Below, one piece after another: positions 1-14,381 of a stretch of DNA of 64,000 nucleotides. This stretch comes from Limanda limanda. Taxonomy: Eukaryota > Chordata > Actinopteri > Pleuronectiformes > Pleuronectidae. The DNA lies in NCBI RefSeq assembly GCF_963576545.1, contig NC_083639.1, positions 17,237,118 through 17,301,117 on the forward strand, in the 5' to 3' direction. Each line of letters begins with the position of its first letter. Position 1 is the first letter of the stretch. The notes beneath the pieces were generated by a model. It did no database searches. It saw nothing but the letters and a program-made list of their open reading frames with translations, and was not told the DNA's origin. The position numbers were made by a program, and so were the translations under genes.

Positions 1-237
1 CGGGAAAATTCACATGAACGCCATCTCAAGTCGGAACAACTCAGAGAGTCTGTGGAACTTTGTTATACCTTTAATTGCATGAATACAACACTTTTTATTT
101 ACAGCGTCCATGTTTCTCACATTCTGACTTCTGAGCACAAGAACACACCTCAATCAGAATGACTGCTTCACAGCTTAGGACACTGTTCTTTCCAAGCAGA
201 ACCTGCTCTCACAGTTAGTCCCATGATTATAGCCATA

Positions 238-319
238 TGACGAGGATGGAATTCGAACCCATGCATGCATAGCACAATTGATTAACAGTCCATCACCTTA
301 ACCACACGGCCGCCGCGTC
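238..319 (-). pseudogene. tRNA-Ser-like sequence with GTT anticodon, probable tRNA pseudogene
   Basis: Read on the minus strand, 82 nt fold as a serine-type tRNA with a long variable arm. The acceptor stem is GACGCGG with CCTCGTC (one C-T mismatch), the D arm contains GTGGTTAAGG, the anticodon stem-loop is ATGGA-CTGTTAA-TCAAT (one G-A mismatch), the variable arm is about TGTGCTATGCATG, and the T arm is ATGGG-TTCGAAT-TCCAT. The B-box-like GGTTCGAAT is intact. The length and arms match tRNA-Ser(GCT), whose anticodon loop is CTGCTAA; here one C-to-T change gives GTT, an Asn anticodon. Two stem mismatches and the altered anticodon argue for a pseudogene or a tRNA-derived SINE head rather than a working tRNA. 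No SINE tail was recognised downstream (below 238). Confidence 0.65.
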
Positions 320-1366
320 TGTACAGTGGCGGCGGGTCATTGGTATTCACTGGTGTCAAAGGGAAGTGACACTGAGCTAACCTCCATGTACCTCTCTGGC
401 TCCTCAACACGAGACAACCTGTTTCACCCCCTTAATCAGCACATGAATATTCAAGTTACACAGCAGCATGGTGCATGTGGAGTTGAGGTGTGAGAGAGAG
501 TGAGAGGAAACAGAGAATATACAGCGCGTGCAACAAAGGTGTTTATTGGAAATTCATTGTCTCTAGAGTGACAATTCATATTCATATATTTGTGTAGATG
601 CATGTCTTACGCTATTGTGACTTCTGGGATCAGGTTTATCATTCTTCAGTAAGATGAGACATTAAACCGTGTGAGCTTCACTGCATCTACCACCACAACC
701 ATAGCTGCACGGGAGTGTGTGTGTGAACACGAGCCCATGTGTCTGAGCATGTTTCTATGTTTAAGCTGACGACCTTGACAGCAGGTGGGTGAACTCCCAG
801 GTGTGTCCCAGTTTTAGTGGGAGGATCAGAGGCAGGTGGGACCGAGCCGGGCTTGATGTGTCCAGATTAATGAGCTCTCTCTCACTCACATCACTTGCTA
901 CTGCCGCCGCCCGGGCCAAGCTGGAAACAGGGACACAGAGCTGGCCCACGTTCACTAAACTCATTTATATTGTCACACAAATGTATCAGGCTATCATGCC
1001 ATGCCAGCTCTCTATAAAATTTGGATCAGGAACGAGCATTGATGTATTGTTTTCCTCTGTTTTCAAACCCTGTTTCTGTTCTTGAGATTATAACTGTAAT
1101 CATTCTCCAAATACGCTCGCCTTACTGTTAGTGAAGTCCTGTTTTAATGTCCAAAGTGATCTCTAGCGCCGAGATGGACCAGCGGGACTTCCCAGAATAT
1201 AAACGTAATGACACACTTTCGTCTGTGCTCTTATGTCGCTGATAAAATCACCCTACAAAGTTATGAGAATGATCCAAATAATGACAGCACATGGGTCTGA
1301 ACGTTTCCCCATTTTCGCCAGTTGTATATTCTTAAAATTTGAACCATAGGGAAGGCGTGTATGTGT

Positions 1367-1370
<4 letters not shown>

Positions 1371-1412
<42 letters not shown>
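1371..1412. repeat. (GT)21 microsatellite
   Basis: This is an uninterrupted GT run in intron 7; in the cdh4 transcript it reads as a CA repeat. Confidence 0.97.
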
Positions 1413-1414
<2 letters not shown>

Positions 1415-2110
1415 ACAGTATGACAGTTAAAGGCTGCAGGCTGGACAATCTGCCATGGTTAATGCCAACAGTCACCTGATCCCAGTTTGGGATAAACAGA
1501 CGTATACCCTGCATGACCTCCACCATTAGTGGAATAAGACAGAAGATGCAGCAGGGACAGTGTGTTTGAGGTACTGTTGGTGGTGTGTGGGATGGGGAAC
1601 AACCACAGCAAGCAATGGCCACACACAAACCAGTGGTGGATCATTATATGTGATCTGCTCCATGTAGGGACCAAAACATTAGATATTTTCCTGTCATTTG
1701 TTTTGCTACCCGATGAGAAAACAGGACATATTTGATCACAATAAAAGTTTCATCAAAAAGCAATGTAACAAAGTTTCAATATATATCAATATAATGCTAT
1801 AAAGGAGGTATAATGATCGCCCAGCCCTAGTTTATACAATGTATTCATGTGCAAAACAAATGACATAATAGCCAGTGAAATCTAATTTTAAATGCTGATA
1901 GTTCCGGTTGAAAGACACATGGTTTCAGGGATTGTAATACAATTTTGGATTGAAATTATTTTCTGGGTTAAATGATAGCAAAACTTTAAGATACAATATT
2001 TATAAACAATGCTACAATAGCTTACCAGTATTGCGACTAACTTGCATTTGACTGATTCAACATTTCTTTGACCATAGGAGACAAAAGCTGGAAGTGAAGC
2101 TCTACCTGAC

Positions 2111-2232
<122 letters not shown>

Positions 2233-2737
2233 GATATGGTGCAAGGTATTCTCCCAGCAGAGCAGCTTTGTGAAATAATAAATGACTGAGTGGAACTGCT
2301 GTGTTGTTTTCAACTTTGTTCTTGAGCGGATGGGACAAGGGGGAGCGAGTCGGTAGCTAGTTACCAGAGTGAAGGGAAGTCAAGTACACAGTCAGTATGG
2401 GAAGAGCCAAAGTGTAGCTGAGCAGTTTGGAAAATAGTGTTATTTAGTCTTAGCTTAAATAAAAACCAGAAACAGGGGGGAACCGCAAAGTATCTGCAAT
2501 GCCAGTGTAGAAGACTAGAAAAAATACTTTCAAAAATTGTTAAAACTATTCCGGCCTAATTAAATAGGTGGTGCGAAACCATTGAATATCAGCCCGGGTT
2601 TTATGTTATTGCTGCGTGGACACATATTTCCATTAGGCACATTGCTTAATCAATTTGAGACCTCACAATATAATGAAGAAACCCAACCATGCGATGGCAG
2701 TAACAGGGATACACAGCACATGAGGGTGGACACCAAC

Positions 2738-2910
2738 CTCTCTGTCCAGGCCGGCTGCCACTGTCACGATATCTCCGGTCTCACTGTTGATGGTGAACAT
2801 GTTGGGGATGGGGCTGTGGGGTGACTGAGAGAGGATTCGGTAGCGGACCATGCCGTTCGCTGTGGTGGAGTCGTCCGCGTCAGTGGCTGTCACCTGCATC
2901 ACAGACGAGC
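2738..2910 (-). CDS. cdh4: cdh4 exon 7: EC2 domain
   Basis: The 173-nt exon starts with two bases that complete the split Gly codon from exon 6, then has 57 codons (mature residues 125-181). It reads [19 protein letters not shown], followed by [20 protein letters not shown] and [24 protein letters not shown] supplies Asp134 and Asp136, calcium ligands at the EC1-EC2 boundary, and the terminal LDRE supplies ligands for the EC2-EC3 boundary. [15 protein letters not shown] favours R- over N-cadherin. The acceptor is CTCTCTCCACAG|GCTCG and the donor is GAG|GTTGGT, weaker than those of the other exons (T rather than A or G at intron position 3). The exon ends in phase 0; the next exon, expected to begin KVQQYT, is not found in the remaining 2.7 kb to the left. 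Confidence 0.96.
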
Positions 2911-5696
2911 CTGTGGAGAGAGAGTTGGTTAGCTGGGAAGACCGGAAAAAGCAAGGTCAAAGGTCAGAAAAGGTCAAGCTGGAAAAAGGTAAAGAAGAAA
3001 AACAAGCCTTTATTAAATTACAACAATGTGCTTTTTAAGGTCTTCTACCCACATACATTTTGAAAATACATTCAGTGCACAGAAGGTTTCTTGGAAGCCC
3101 ATTACTTTTAATCAATTTGCGGCAAATATCAAAGAGAAGAAAGAAAACTCAGAAGAGAACAACCCCATTTATAAACAGGAAAGAAGTCATTCAGACTTAG
3201 CAAATTGCTGTGACATTCTCTGTTCTTTCGGAAGCAACTTTTAGTGAGAGCTCTTTCAGAGCACAGCACACAATCACTAACAAAACCTGTTAAATGAGCC
3301 CCAATTTTAACTTGTGCTGTTTTGTTCTCTCCGTATAGCCAAGGCAAAGTTTTCCATCTCTGCAGAGTCCATTTAGTAATGAGCAGCGCTGGGTCGTCTG
3401 CCATTTCCACCATCCATTATTTCAGCCTTCAGCGGAACTGTGGCTGCCCTTAATGCTCCCATGCTCTCTCCCTATTTGTCTTGGAATCACAGATAAACAC
3501 TGCCATTTAAGGCAGACAGCGCAGAGGTGGTGAGGTGGCAGGAGTGTGTGTGTGGGTAAAAAGTGCACGCGTTCCCCAGCGTTTACTCACACATACGTCT
3601 GTGCATCTGTATGCATGTGCCATGGTGACAAGGGGCCTGTGTCCCCACATCTTCCCTGAGCAGAATTATTGATTTGCACGAGTTTGTCAGCTAGGCTCAC
3701 AAATGCGATCAGGCAATTAGGAGCACTTTGTGCTGGAAAGAGGAGAGATCACCTCGCCTCTCTCGCAGTGTTCTGTGAAAATGTCACTTTCCATCAGGCA
3801 GCCATTTACAGACTGCCACCACCGGGGCTGGGAGAAAAGGAGTGTCAGCTCACAGGAGGAGGAAGACAGAGAGAAGAGTCAGCTGAAGCACAAACATGCT
3901 TGAAAAGGAGAAAGTGCTAATTAAAACGCCTACATGTTAGATTGCCTTCTCTAAATTAATTAAAATAAAACATTTCTGATGGATTTTTTTCAAATGTAGC
4001 ACTGTTTTCATGAGAGTGGGCACCGGAAAGTGTCTCAGCAAACTAATGCATAAGCACTCGATGGTGGGGGGTGGATACCATGCTGAGGAGAAACAAAACC
4101 AGTATCATCAATAAAAAAAGGTCGACAAAAGACGTCTTTTGGGGAACAGCGGAAATAAGTTTTTGCCTCAGCACCTTTCTAATCGCCAATTAATGTAAAT
4201 AAAAGAAAGCATAGTGGAAGCAGGAGAGCGGCTGGATCCATGGCAGGCCTGACAGTCCCCCGTGGGTCTCAGCAGTTACAGGTGTCTCCATTCCCATAAT
4301 TGGGTGTAGATGGCACTATCATTCCTGTGACAGCCTCCATGGACAGGATAATTGTAGCCTCGAATTTCTATTTCAAACTTCATTAAGTTTCAAAGCAGGA
4401 TTTGTCACTTTGTCCGGCGAAGAACAGAAAGAGAGTCCAGGAGAAGACAGGCAGAAGAAAAACAAGTACTGCAGCTCCACCAAGGACAGCCACGATTTAT
4501 AATCAACCTCTCCAGTCCCGCAGGAAAGGGAGGAGATGTGATAGGGAGTCACACGTTGGCCTTTCATATCAATGAGGAGGATTCGGTTCTATGATGATGA
4601 TGCGCTTTTAGATTCAAAGAGGGATGGCCATGCCTGAAACGGTTAATCTCCGAGCCTGTTTAATTCCTCTTTAATTTGAAAGCTAATTCCAAATCCTAAT
4701 TGCTTTTCCGCAAAAATCGCTGGAGCTGAAAATTCCAGTGGTCGACCATTTTACTCTCATGACCGCAGATCACTGGTGAGGACTAGCCGCTACCTAAACA
4801 TAAGTCGACCAGAGTCAACGTCTGACTCTCAATAAGAGAGAAGAGGAAGAAAGTAGGAGATGACGGACTGAGCAGAAACAGGGAGAAACACAGATGCAGA
4901 GATAGAAAGCAGCGGAGGAAATTGCAAAGCAGAGAAAAAGATTAAGATAAGAATAAAGCTGCGACGGTTTTTAAAATCCATTAAAGGCAAAGGTGCAAGG
5001 GGAAGTCTGGGGGTGAGAGGGCAGGGGATGGACGGTATAAGAGGATAATAACTCCGTGGAGAGAAGATAGAGGTTGCCTGGTTTGAAGGAAAGAGTGGCC
5101 ACAGTACAGCAGGGAGAGAGAAGGAGAATCAAGGGTTGAGAGGTTTTAAGCACGAGAGAGGAGAGGTTGAAAGAGAAAAGGTGGAAGCCCGGTGAATCTT
5201 GGTGGAAGGGAAGGAGACCTACTAATGGAGATCACAGCTCTCATAGGACACAAGGACACAGTCGCACCATTCAGACCATTCACAAGCATTCCGGTATTGA
5301 ATGACTACCGAGCAGAGAAAAAGGGCAAACGCACAGGAACCTTCATGGAAACTTGATCTCTCTTATTGCATGATGGACATTCTTGCTGATCTGTATCTAC
5401 TCGCTTCTATCCGGGGTCATAGTATCAGTACAAAATCGATAAGCAGTTGCATTAGCATATTGTATTTGTTGGTTTTTTACAGCAGCATTTCACCTATTTC
5501 ACACGAAACTACTTAACCAGCAGAAACAAACATCTGAATCGAGTCTTCTGTGGCTCTGATGCTTGGTCAGGATCATGTCATCAGGGTTGTGCTGCAAATA
5601 TCGTTAATGCATTATTCAATGTTTCTGATCCATTACATGGAATTATAGTTGAGATATCTATGCCTCTGCTGCACTGAATTTGACCATTCCTTTTCA

Positions 5697-5795
5697 TTAC
5701 TTCCACAGAGGTCAAGCTTTAAGTTTTCACCCGCGTCTGTTTGTCTGTTGGTTTATTTCTTGGCACCATATAAACTAGGAGGAGGAATGGAGCCT
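5697..5795. repeat. decayed teleost dispersed repeat
   Basis: The segment contains AAGTTTTCACCCGCGTCTGT followed by TTGTCTGTTGGTTTATTTC and an AGGAGGAATGGAGCC stretch. This series resembles a dispersed repeat that I recall from many fish genomes. The class is not clear from the sequence and the boundaries are approximate. Confidence 0.4.
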
Positions 5796-5954
5796 TAGAA
5801 GAACCCATTAAAGGAGACATATCATTCCTTTTCAGTTTTCCTCTTTCCTCTTGTGTGTTATAAGTTTTTTGTGTATTGTTCTTTGTGTTCAAAACGTGTC
5901 AATAAAACCAGTTCATGACGTGTTTTCTGCATTGGCACTAAGACTTATATAAGC

Positions 5955-6180
5955 CGTTTTCAGACATGGCCTCCGGGTAAAAATCCGGAGAATTAGCTAC
6001 GGAGTTTACCCAGAGACTGCCTTTCTCACGCAGCGGGAGGTTCTCTACACAGACGCGCTAACAACATCATCCGATCCTCCGCATTATTCAGGCGATAGGT
6101 GGAGCATCCGGGTGCAGCAGGACGAGACAGGAAGTGACGTATTAACTCTGATGCGTACGTCAACGCTCCATCAAAAGGCT
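5955..6180. mobile_element. decayed MITE-like element with TCCGGAG motifs
   Basis: It begins with TTTTCAGACATGGCCTCCGG and contains further TCCGGAGAATT units and a GC-rich body unlike the flanking intron. A related segment occurs at about 27690-28160. No clear right terminus or target-site duplication was found, so only family membership is inferred. Confidence 0.4.
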
Positions 6181-6230
6181 GGATGGAGCGATGCTTTTAA
6201 ATCTCTCCGCAACTGATGGCAAACTGTTCG

Positions 6231-6252
6231 AGAGAGAGAGAGAGAGAGAGAG
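6231..6252. repeat. (AG)11 microsatellite
   Basis: A short uninterrupted AG run, followed about 45 bp further on by a run of C at 6299-6309. Confidence 0.9.
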
Positions 6253-9200
6253 TACCGTGAGAGGGAGATAGAAAAAAACACGCAGCACCCCTGCCCTCCC
6301 CCCCCCCCCATGGGAGGGCAAATCGACTGTAAGAAAAGGCACTCAGCTGCTGGTTTTGATCTCACTCTCTCATTTCAGATGGCCTTTTTTTTTTGGGAGA
6401 AAGACGATCCATAAAAGGGAACAACTTGCTGTCAGAGTTGGGGAGGAGGGGGAGGGCGGGAGAAAGGACTGAACATCACAAGGCAGATGTTCTGAGTACA
6501 CGACAGCCTCTGAACACGAGAGCTTTCTGAAGGAGTCACGCCATGTCGACAAATTTCTTATCTGCAGGCGTGAAGACTTTCAGATGATTTTAGTGAGCTT
6601 GTAAAGGCAGTGGTGTTTCATGTGTTTTTTATTTTATTTAATGTGTGCACTCCATATTAGCCTAAGCTAACTCGCATATTACTTATTGCACCTCACTGGT
6701 TTAGCAGGTTTCACAGGATTAGCCTCCGAGTTTTCACGATCAATCTCATTTACTCCTCATTAACGACAAGTAAGTGTGATCAGCCTGCTCACTTTGCCAT
6801 GTACCGTTCTGTTAGGTTTGCTTGCCAGTGCAAATTAAATTCCATTAGTCACAGGTTTGTCTGAGCCGGGGCCGTTTCAAACGGATCCTGACTGACAGTC
6901 TGATCCGATCTCGCCCTGCGTAACATCTGGTGACGATGATAAGACTGGTTCCCTGTAGGTCTCTGTCTTTGATGGCTCCCCCACAGTGCAAGATGTGACG
7001 ATGTGTCGAAATGCTTCAGAGAAACCTCAGATATCTGGGTCTGTAGATACATGATGTGATACTGCTGCAACTTGAAACACATATCTCCCCTTTACATGGA
7101 ATTAAGAAAAAAATACAAGGGTTTGTGCACACTTTTCAAATATAACAAATATTAAACATTTGAACTGCTTCTGTTTATTCAGACGCTCAGGCAGCACACC
7201 AAAGATTAAAGGCCTTTTTTCAGAGGTTTATTCAGTATCTTTCTTACTGGTGTGGGTGAAAACTTGGAATTGAACTTTTCTACTTTTCATACATCACAGT
7301 TCATCTTTCTGTTAAGACGCTGGTGGATAAAAATACCTTCGGCTAACTGTTGAAACAATGGAGTGTGAGCACTGAGTTGGCTGCATGCCATGCATCCAAT
7401 CTGTTACAGGGAAATACTTTAAATTGTATCAAGCAAATCACTGAATTGTTTTACCTTTTTATTTAAGGGTTCTATATTTTACACATTTCCATTGTTTTAT
7501 TTGAAGGTTTGATAATTAGGAGAAAATATATATTTGTGCTTTTAAGTGCAAAAGAACACCTCAGTGTAGTTTTACATCTCCTCGCTCATGCTTCTCCCTG
7601 GAGCGCTGATCATAACAGGTTTTTTTGAGTGATGCAAGACCAGGCCAATTACAGGTGTAGCCTGCAAATGTAGCATGGTAAATGCCATTGGCGATGGTCA
7701 TGAAAATGAGCCCGGCAGACAAAGTCAAATTAGGACTAAAATGCTCCTGATGGATTTGTCTGGATCATCTTGTGGCATCGAGGGACAATGTAGGAGTGAG
7801 TTAGCCCAATGCCTCTGCCTCCAGCCAGGGGAGAGGGAATCTGTGACCATTGGGGATACCCAGTAGGTGGGTGATGGGCAGCTGGGACAGCAGAGAGTGG
7901 ACTGTGGCGAGTGGAATAAGAGGAGGAGAAGGAGCAGTCATCCTTTCTGTCACTGCCAGACAGTGTCTAGTGTGTATGGGATTGACTGGGATTGCAGGCG
8001 AGAGTGAAATGCTACAGCAAGTGCATGGAAGAAACGTTGACCAGAGGTGGCATGTACTGGGAACTTATGGTGGAAATATGATGAGCCAGGGCAGCAGCTA
8101 TGGATACAGCTACTTATCCTTTTTTCAGATCTCCGACTCCAGGTGGTTTTCAGTCCACGCAGCATATAATACCTGGATTTCAGTCCAACTGTCACGACTG
8201 ATAAAACTACCAAAAAAACCAAGACATTGAATCAAACGATCGGCAGAAGTATAGTGTTAAAAGGATTAAAAGTAGAAAAGATTGTTGAAGAGGTGGAGCA
8301 AAACACTCAGTCCTCAAAAGAGATAGAGTAAAAAAGCAGATTCCAGGAGAAACCTTTGAGAAAGACAGAACAGTGGGTCAGGAAGAGGTCGAGGCCTAAA
8401 GCTGTGACTGTAGAGTTCTGACATCACAAAGACACATAAGTCCTGACAGCTAGTTTTAAAACACTGTCTCTGAATATGGAATGTGTGCCCTTCTCTGTGA
8501 ATTTAACATTTTGGCATTTTCACACTATTTATATGGCACCCAGAGCTGCTTTAGAATCAAAAGAAGCAGCAAAAAAGAGTGAGGCAATCCCACTTTCAAA
8601 AAATGGGACCTTTAAAGAAATTGCACTAAACAGCAGTGGTATCTAGTCATGCAAATAACTACTTGTAGAAGTAGATATCAATAGTTTTTGATGTGCTAGC
8701 TCTGATCAGACCTGTGGGCAGGGCGAAACGGAAAACGGAGGTATTCCAGCAGCATCTCTGCCATGTCACCTGCCAGGCTGTGATAGGACGGAAAAAGTCT
8801 GTCGCCTGAGGTTCCACCTGAGGGATTTCCATGGTCATCTTTTTATGCCACTGAATAATTTAAGCCAAATGCAAATGCAGGATGCACACCAGAGGATCCG
8901 TGAAGCTCGGCTGTGATCTCGCGGCCCTTTTAATAATCACTGAAAATGTCAGTGGTGATATGAAGTTTCCATGAACGCATATTACATCAGTTATTGAAGA
9001 AATATCCACAATAATAATGTAAGATAATTATTTTAGATGGTGTATTTGTCCATTTAAATTCTGATCATTAAATGTGTCCCAAAACCTTTGAAGGATCGGT
9101 GCCGGGTTTCCCCTACAATGGCCCCCCCGCCGCTGCTGCTAAAAGAAAAGTTGGTGGAAACACTGATGTGTCCCAGGAAGGAGGCGGGCTTCTTGGGCTG

Positions 9201-10025
9201 CGTAGAGAGGATTTCCTTGATCAGCATCACAAGCTCATTCCGCCCTTATTGATGTTGTCTGGCAACAGAGCTCCAGTTGGACACAACGGGAAAGTTTTAC
9301 TGCTGCTTGTTTTTGTTTTTTTTGACTGGCTGCATTTCGGATCATAAACCTCATGTTAATGGATGGAAGATGAACCAACATGAAAAGTCTAAATAAATGT
9401 GAACTAAATGTTTTTAAAAGATGGTTTCGTTCATTATGGGAAGATCTTATCACACCAATGTATATATATAAGTGTACAAGTTTCCAGCAAGTTTGGTTTT
9501 AATTCGTTATTTTATTATACAAACTAAGGGAAATGTTATAATTGACAGGTGAGACTGACTAAATCTACTGCGCAAACTCATAACTGACATACTGCAGTTT
9601 CATTTCTGGATAGTGGGAGCCTGTAGTGATGTGTCATCCATCTTTATATATGGTCTTAGGTTCAGATGAGTCATGTACTAAATGTGAATGTTTTGGAGGT
9701 TGCATTAGTTTTTCTAATCCTGTCTAAACAGAGGTGTATACAACAGAGTTTTTTCAGTCAGAATGGATATAAATCAATGCCCGCTACATCAAGCGTACGT
9801 CTCACAGTTGGCTGTGTTTCTTGTTTGTGTGCAGAGTTGGAATCGCTTCACCTGGGGATGAAAATCAACTTCAGCAAAACTGTGGGTTCATTAATAGCGC
9901 GTCAAAGGTTTAAGAGGCGGAGGACATATTAAAGGATAAAATGGGCCAGAGAAGTATAAAATGTCTCCTTGAACCCAAACTGAAGATGAATCACACTCAT
10001 TTGTGCTTTCTCTAACTAAACAGGC

Positions 10026-10063
10026 AATTAGGCAAACGTGGCTTTGTAGCATATTGCCTAATT
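10026..10063. promoter_or_regulatory. candidate regulatory inverted repeat with TAATTA-type cores
   Basis: The arms AATTAGGCAA (10026-10035) and TTGCCTAATT (10054-10063) are perfect inverted copies separated by 18 bp. Each arm contains an AATTA core of the kind bound by homeodomain proteins. The surrounding sequence shows no repeat hallmarks. Function is inferred only. Confidence 0.25.
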
Positions 10064-12933
10064 AAAATGAATCAATTCAGAGACCAGTGACTGAGCTTTA
10101 CACACAGTTTGCCTTGTTGACACCAAACTCTCCACACCTGACGCTCCACAAACAAATGCTGCTCGGCGGTGATTTTTTTAATGACGAGCAGAGCAATTAT
10201 GCCGTACATGCTGTAATATGTTTCTTCTTAATTGGTAGAACAGATTGCATTCCGTTCAAAACAAAAATTCGACTCAAAGACTTTTGTCGTCGCACGCTCC
10301 CAGTTTAAACTAAGCAGAGAGTATCAGAGTGAAAAAAGGAAGAAAGTAGCAGTGGGAATGTCTGGTTGCCCTCGCTAATTAGGAGAGCTGTATATGCTGC
10401 AGACCCGTGCTCCACTGAGGAGTAACCGGTACTCACACACACACACATGCACGCACAAAGACACAAAGACACACACACATACTCACTGATCCATACACAC
10501 GCGTACGCACGCACAACATGCTTTCCTATATTGTTTACAAATCCCCCTGAGATTAAACTGCAGACGAACAGTATCTGAACACTGTGAAGACACACACGGG
10601 TCCTCAGGGTCTGATTGTTAGAGCAAGAGTTCTTCCAGTTGAGACAAGAGAGCTACTTGTATATTCTGCTCTTGTCTCTCGCTTGGCACTGACCAACTCT
10701 GTTTCACGATTTCAGAGGGAAGGTCTACATCTTTCCGTTCTGGCTAGAATTTGATAATGATGCATCCAGCCAAGATACAGTAACACAAATATCTCATGAG
10801 CGTGCCCTCGTCTGAACCAACCAAAAACTTCAAATCGCGGAAAATTCACACCTCGAGGTGTTGTTTGCGTTGTTCAATCCCAAGATTTATTCAAAACCAC
10901 TGGAAGTGAGACCATAAGCTGTAAGACTGTATGTGTGATGGAAAAAGTTGGTTGATTTGAGATTCGAATAAGGTGACGCACAAGCTCACACCATATAAAA
11001 GGACATTAACAGGAAACAGGATCCTCACACAAGAGATTATAAAGTACAATCATCTTTTTGTCTAGAAATGTTTAAACATAAAACATGTTATATATCCATA
11101 AAGGGATAATTGCTTTCATTATTCCCTACAGCGTATAGTATAAAAGCTACCAGTATACGTGGTAATTTTCTGGGCATTAAATTGCCAGGTTCTACAATCT
11201 AAACTATACAATCATCACAGATTACCTGTACCCGATACAGAGGTATTTTAAGACTTTCAATATGACTGAGATAATCAGAACTGAACAAAGCGTTAAGTTT
11301 GAGCTCAAATCTTTTCCCTATAACACAAGGTGATTGCACTTCCTGTTCACAAAACAACTTCTGAGCTTGTATATTATTCCTGCAGCAACAGAATTAGAGC
11401 ATTTCGAATTGTAAATATTGTAAATATTTTGGTATTTACTATTTGAAATCAGGGAGTCGTGTCATATGAAAGGAACAATAGACAATAAAAGTGAACCGAC
11501 CAAGGAGGATATGAAAATCCTCCTGTGTGCAGATGCATTAGATGACAATGAATCCTAATGCAAATCTTTTGCATTTTACAAACGATTACATGTAAATCCC
11601 AACAACTATTTCTGTTTTGCGCTGTCTGGTTTTTTTTTCTTGTTAAATATGTAATAGTTGTACTTCTTCAGGACTATACAAATATTAAAATGATAACATA
11701 AGTATGGACATCTGCTCCACTACAACTGCTAACAGACAATTACCACTGTGGTGACTGAGGTCGAAGGTGGACACTTTATTTAACAACTGAAGCTTAGTCA
11801 TTTTGTATTTTGTCCATATACTGTCCAAGAATCCAGGATGTTTTTTTCCCTTTACTTTCATAAAAACTAAATTTACAGGAACAGTATCCTGTTCATTTTG
11901 TGTCTAAAAGCTTAATGACAAAAGTCAACAAATAGAAGTCTATATTAGGGCTGCAACAACTAATCGATATAATCGTCCGGGTCTGTCATTATATCAGGCA
12001 CAGTGTCAATATCTTCTGAGGTGGTAAACCAACCAATCCAGCGCCGAAAACAACCTGCTGGAAGATGTTGCACTGCAAAGTTTTATGTAAACACAGACAT
12101 GAACTCAGCTCAGTGCAGCTTGTCACCTGTGAGTGAGAGAAACACCTCCCATCACACAGACACATTCAGGAAAGGAAGCCATTTTAACTTTTCTTAACCA
12201 AGTTTCACTATCCAGTAATCTCTAATTATATAGTAAGATTCAAACTAATTTTTGTCTTTCGTGTGTGTGGTTTCTCATTATGGATATTAACAATTCAGTT
12301 GGATTATAATAGGATATTATAATCTTTAAATCTAGTTAAATATATCATTAATTCACCTCAACTTAAGATACCTTACATCAAGTTCTTACTTGTCAGAATG
12401 GTGTTATAGTTATCATGAACTTTAATTATGACTCATCTGAATTGAATCTGGAATTATCAATACTCTTAAGCTGTAGATGTATGTAATACATATCAAAACA
12501 GTGTTGTTCTGGAAGATGAAGTTGCTTTTTGAATAAACTGCTGAAAAGGGTAAAATGTAGTTTGGGAGTTTGTGTAAGCAAAATCACAGATTATTTTTCC
12601 TTCCACTGCAACAGGGATTTTAAAGTCTCACATTATAGGAACCGCCCTCACACAAATCAAAACCAACCACACAGGGACGTCAGGATCTACACTTTACCTG
12701 TATTGTGGTCGAGTGACATACTGAACACATTTGTCCCCGACAGTATTGCGTATAAATAAGCTCAGTGAGAAACTCAGTGTGTGATAATACACGATTCAGC
12801 ATCATATAGCGTTCACAGCGTGTTATGTGCAATGTTCAATGCTGTGTGACGTTGTTGTCACGTGATTGTCTGTCTGGGCGCATGCTGTGGGGCACATGAT
12901 GAAGGACCAAATAAACATTTATTTATTTATCTA

Positions 12934-13371
<438 letters not shown>

Positions 13372-14338
13372 TTACTGTTAGCACAGCCAGAGTCCTAAAA
13401 AAATATCCGAGAGGTGTCGCTGCTCAAGCTGTGGCTTCTTTTTGAGTTCGGGGAAAAAAAGCAGGACGGGGAACAGGCGAGAGGAGATGGGAAGAGGAGA
13501 GGAGGAGTGTGACTGAGACTTGTGCAAGTAAATGAGAGATGAAAATACAAAGAGGCAGTGTGGGGGTGTGGGGGCTCGAACAGGGAGGACTGACAAAAGC
13601 AATCATCATCTACACTGGGATGTCTTAATCTCCAGTGCTGCTGCTACACACCCTCTACTCCCCACCAATCCCCACTAATGACATCTAACATAACGCAAAG
13701 CTTTGTAATAGCCTGGAACCAAACCGGCACTGTTCACCGTGACTTACATTACTCTCATTCAATTGCCTAGAAAATCATATCCTCTGCAGAAATGTTATTC
13801 AATCACAGCTTGGCTTGGTAAAAGGAGAAGGGCTCTCGTCCTGGCGAAAAAACCCACATGCTGGCGGCAAAATGTTTTGCCACAACACAGTCAAGGAGTT
13901 GCTGCCTGCCAGCCTATTTACAGCGAGTCGTGATGTATTGTGGAGCGACATGAACGATTGAATGGCGGCACCTGCCTCTGCCGCTACCAAACTAATCATG
14001 TCGGCTTTTGTGTCAGCTGTCAAGGACGTATCACAACATACCCAAACACACGCCCGCTCCACCATTCACACGCGCATCCCAACACATGTTTAACATGGAC
14101 GCTGACACAAGCGGACACACACACACACTTGGGAGACACACACATACAGACAGACACACACATAGCCAATCAAAAGAGCCCTCTTCAGCCACTCAATGAT
14201 CCTCAAGATGCTAGTTTTCGATTGGCTGAAGCACAGCAAACAAACATCGAGAGGATACACAACAAACGAGCCCAATCTGTTTTCTCAGCTGTGAGCGCTG
14301 CATGCTAAGGGGGGGGGGGCCGCTTCAGTTCACGGAGG

Positions 14339-14381
14339 TGTGAGTGTGTGTGTGTGTATGTGAGTGTGTGTGTGTGTGTGA
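14339..14381. repeat. interrupted (TG)n microsatellite
   Basis: A TG-rich tract with single interruptions; a second short TG run lies at about 14493-14514. Confidence 0.85.

Noticed and set aside
2663..2737. Continuation of the cadherin frame beyond exon 7
   Set aside because: After LDRE the frame continues as VGVHPHVLC, unlike the KVQQYT expected, and a GT donor lies exactly at the break.
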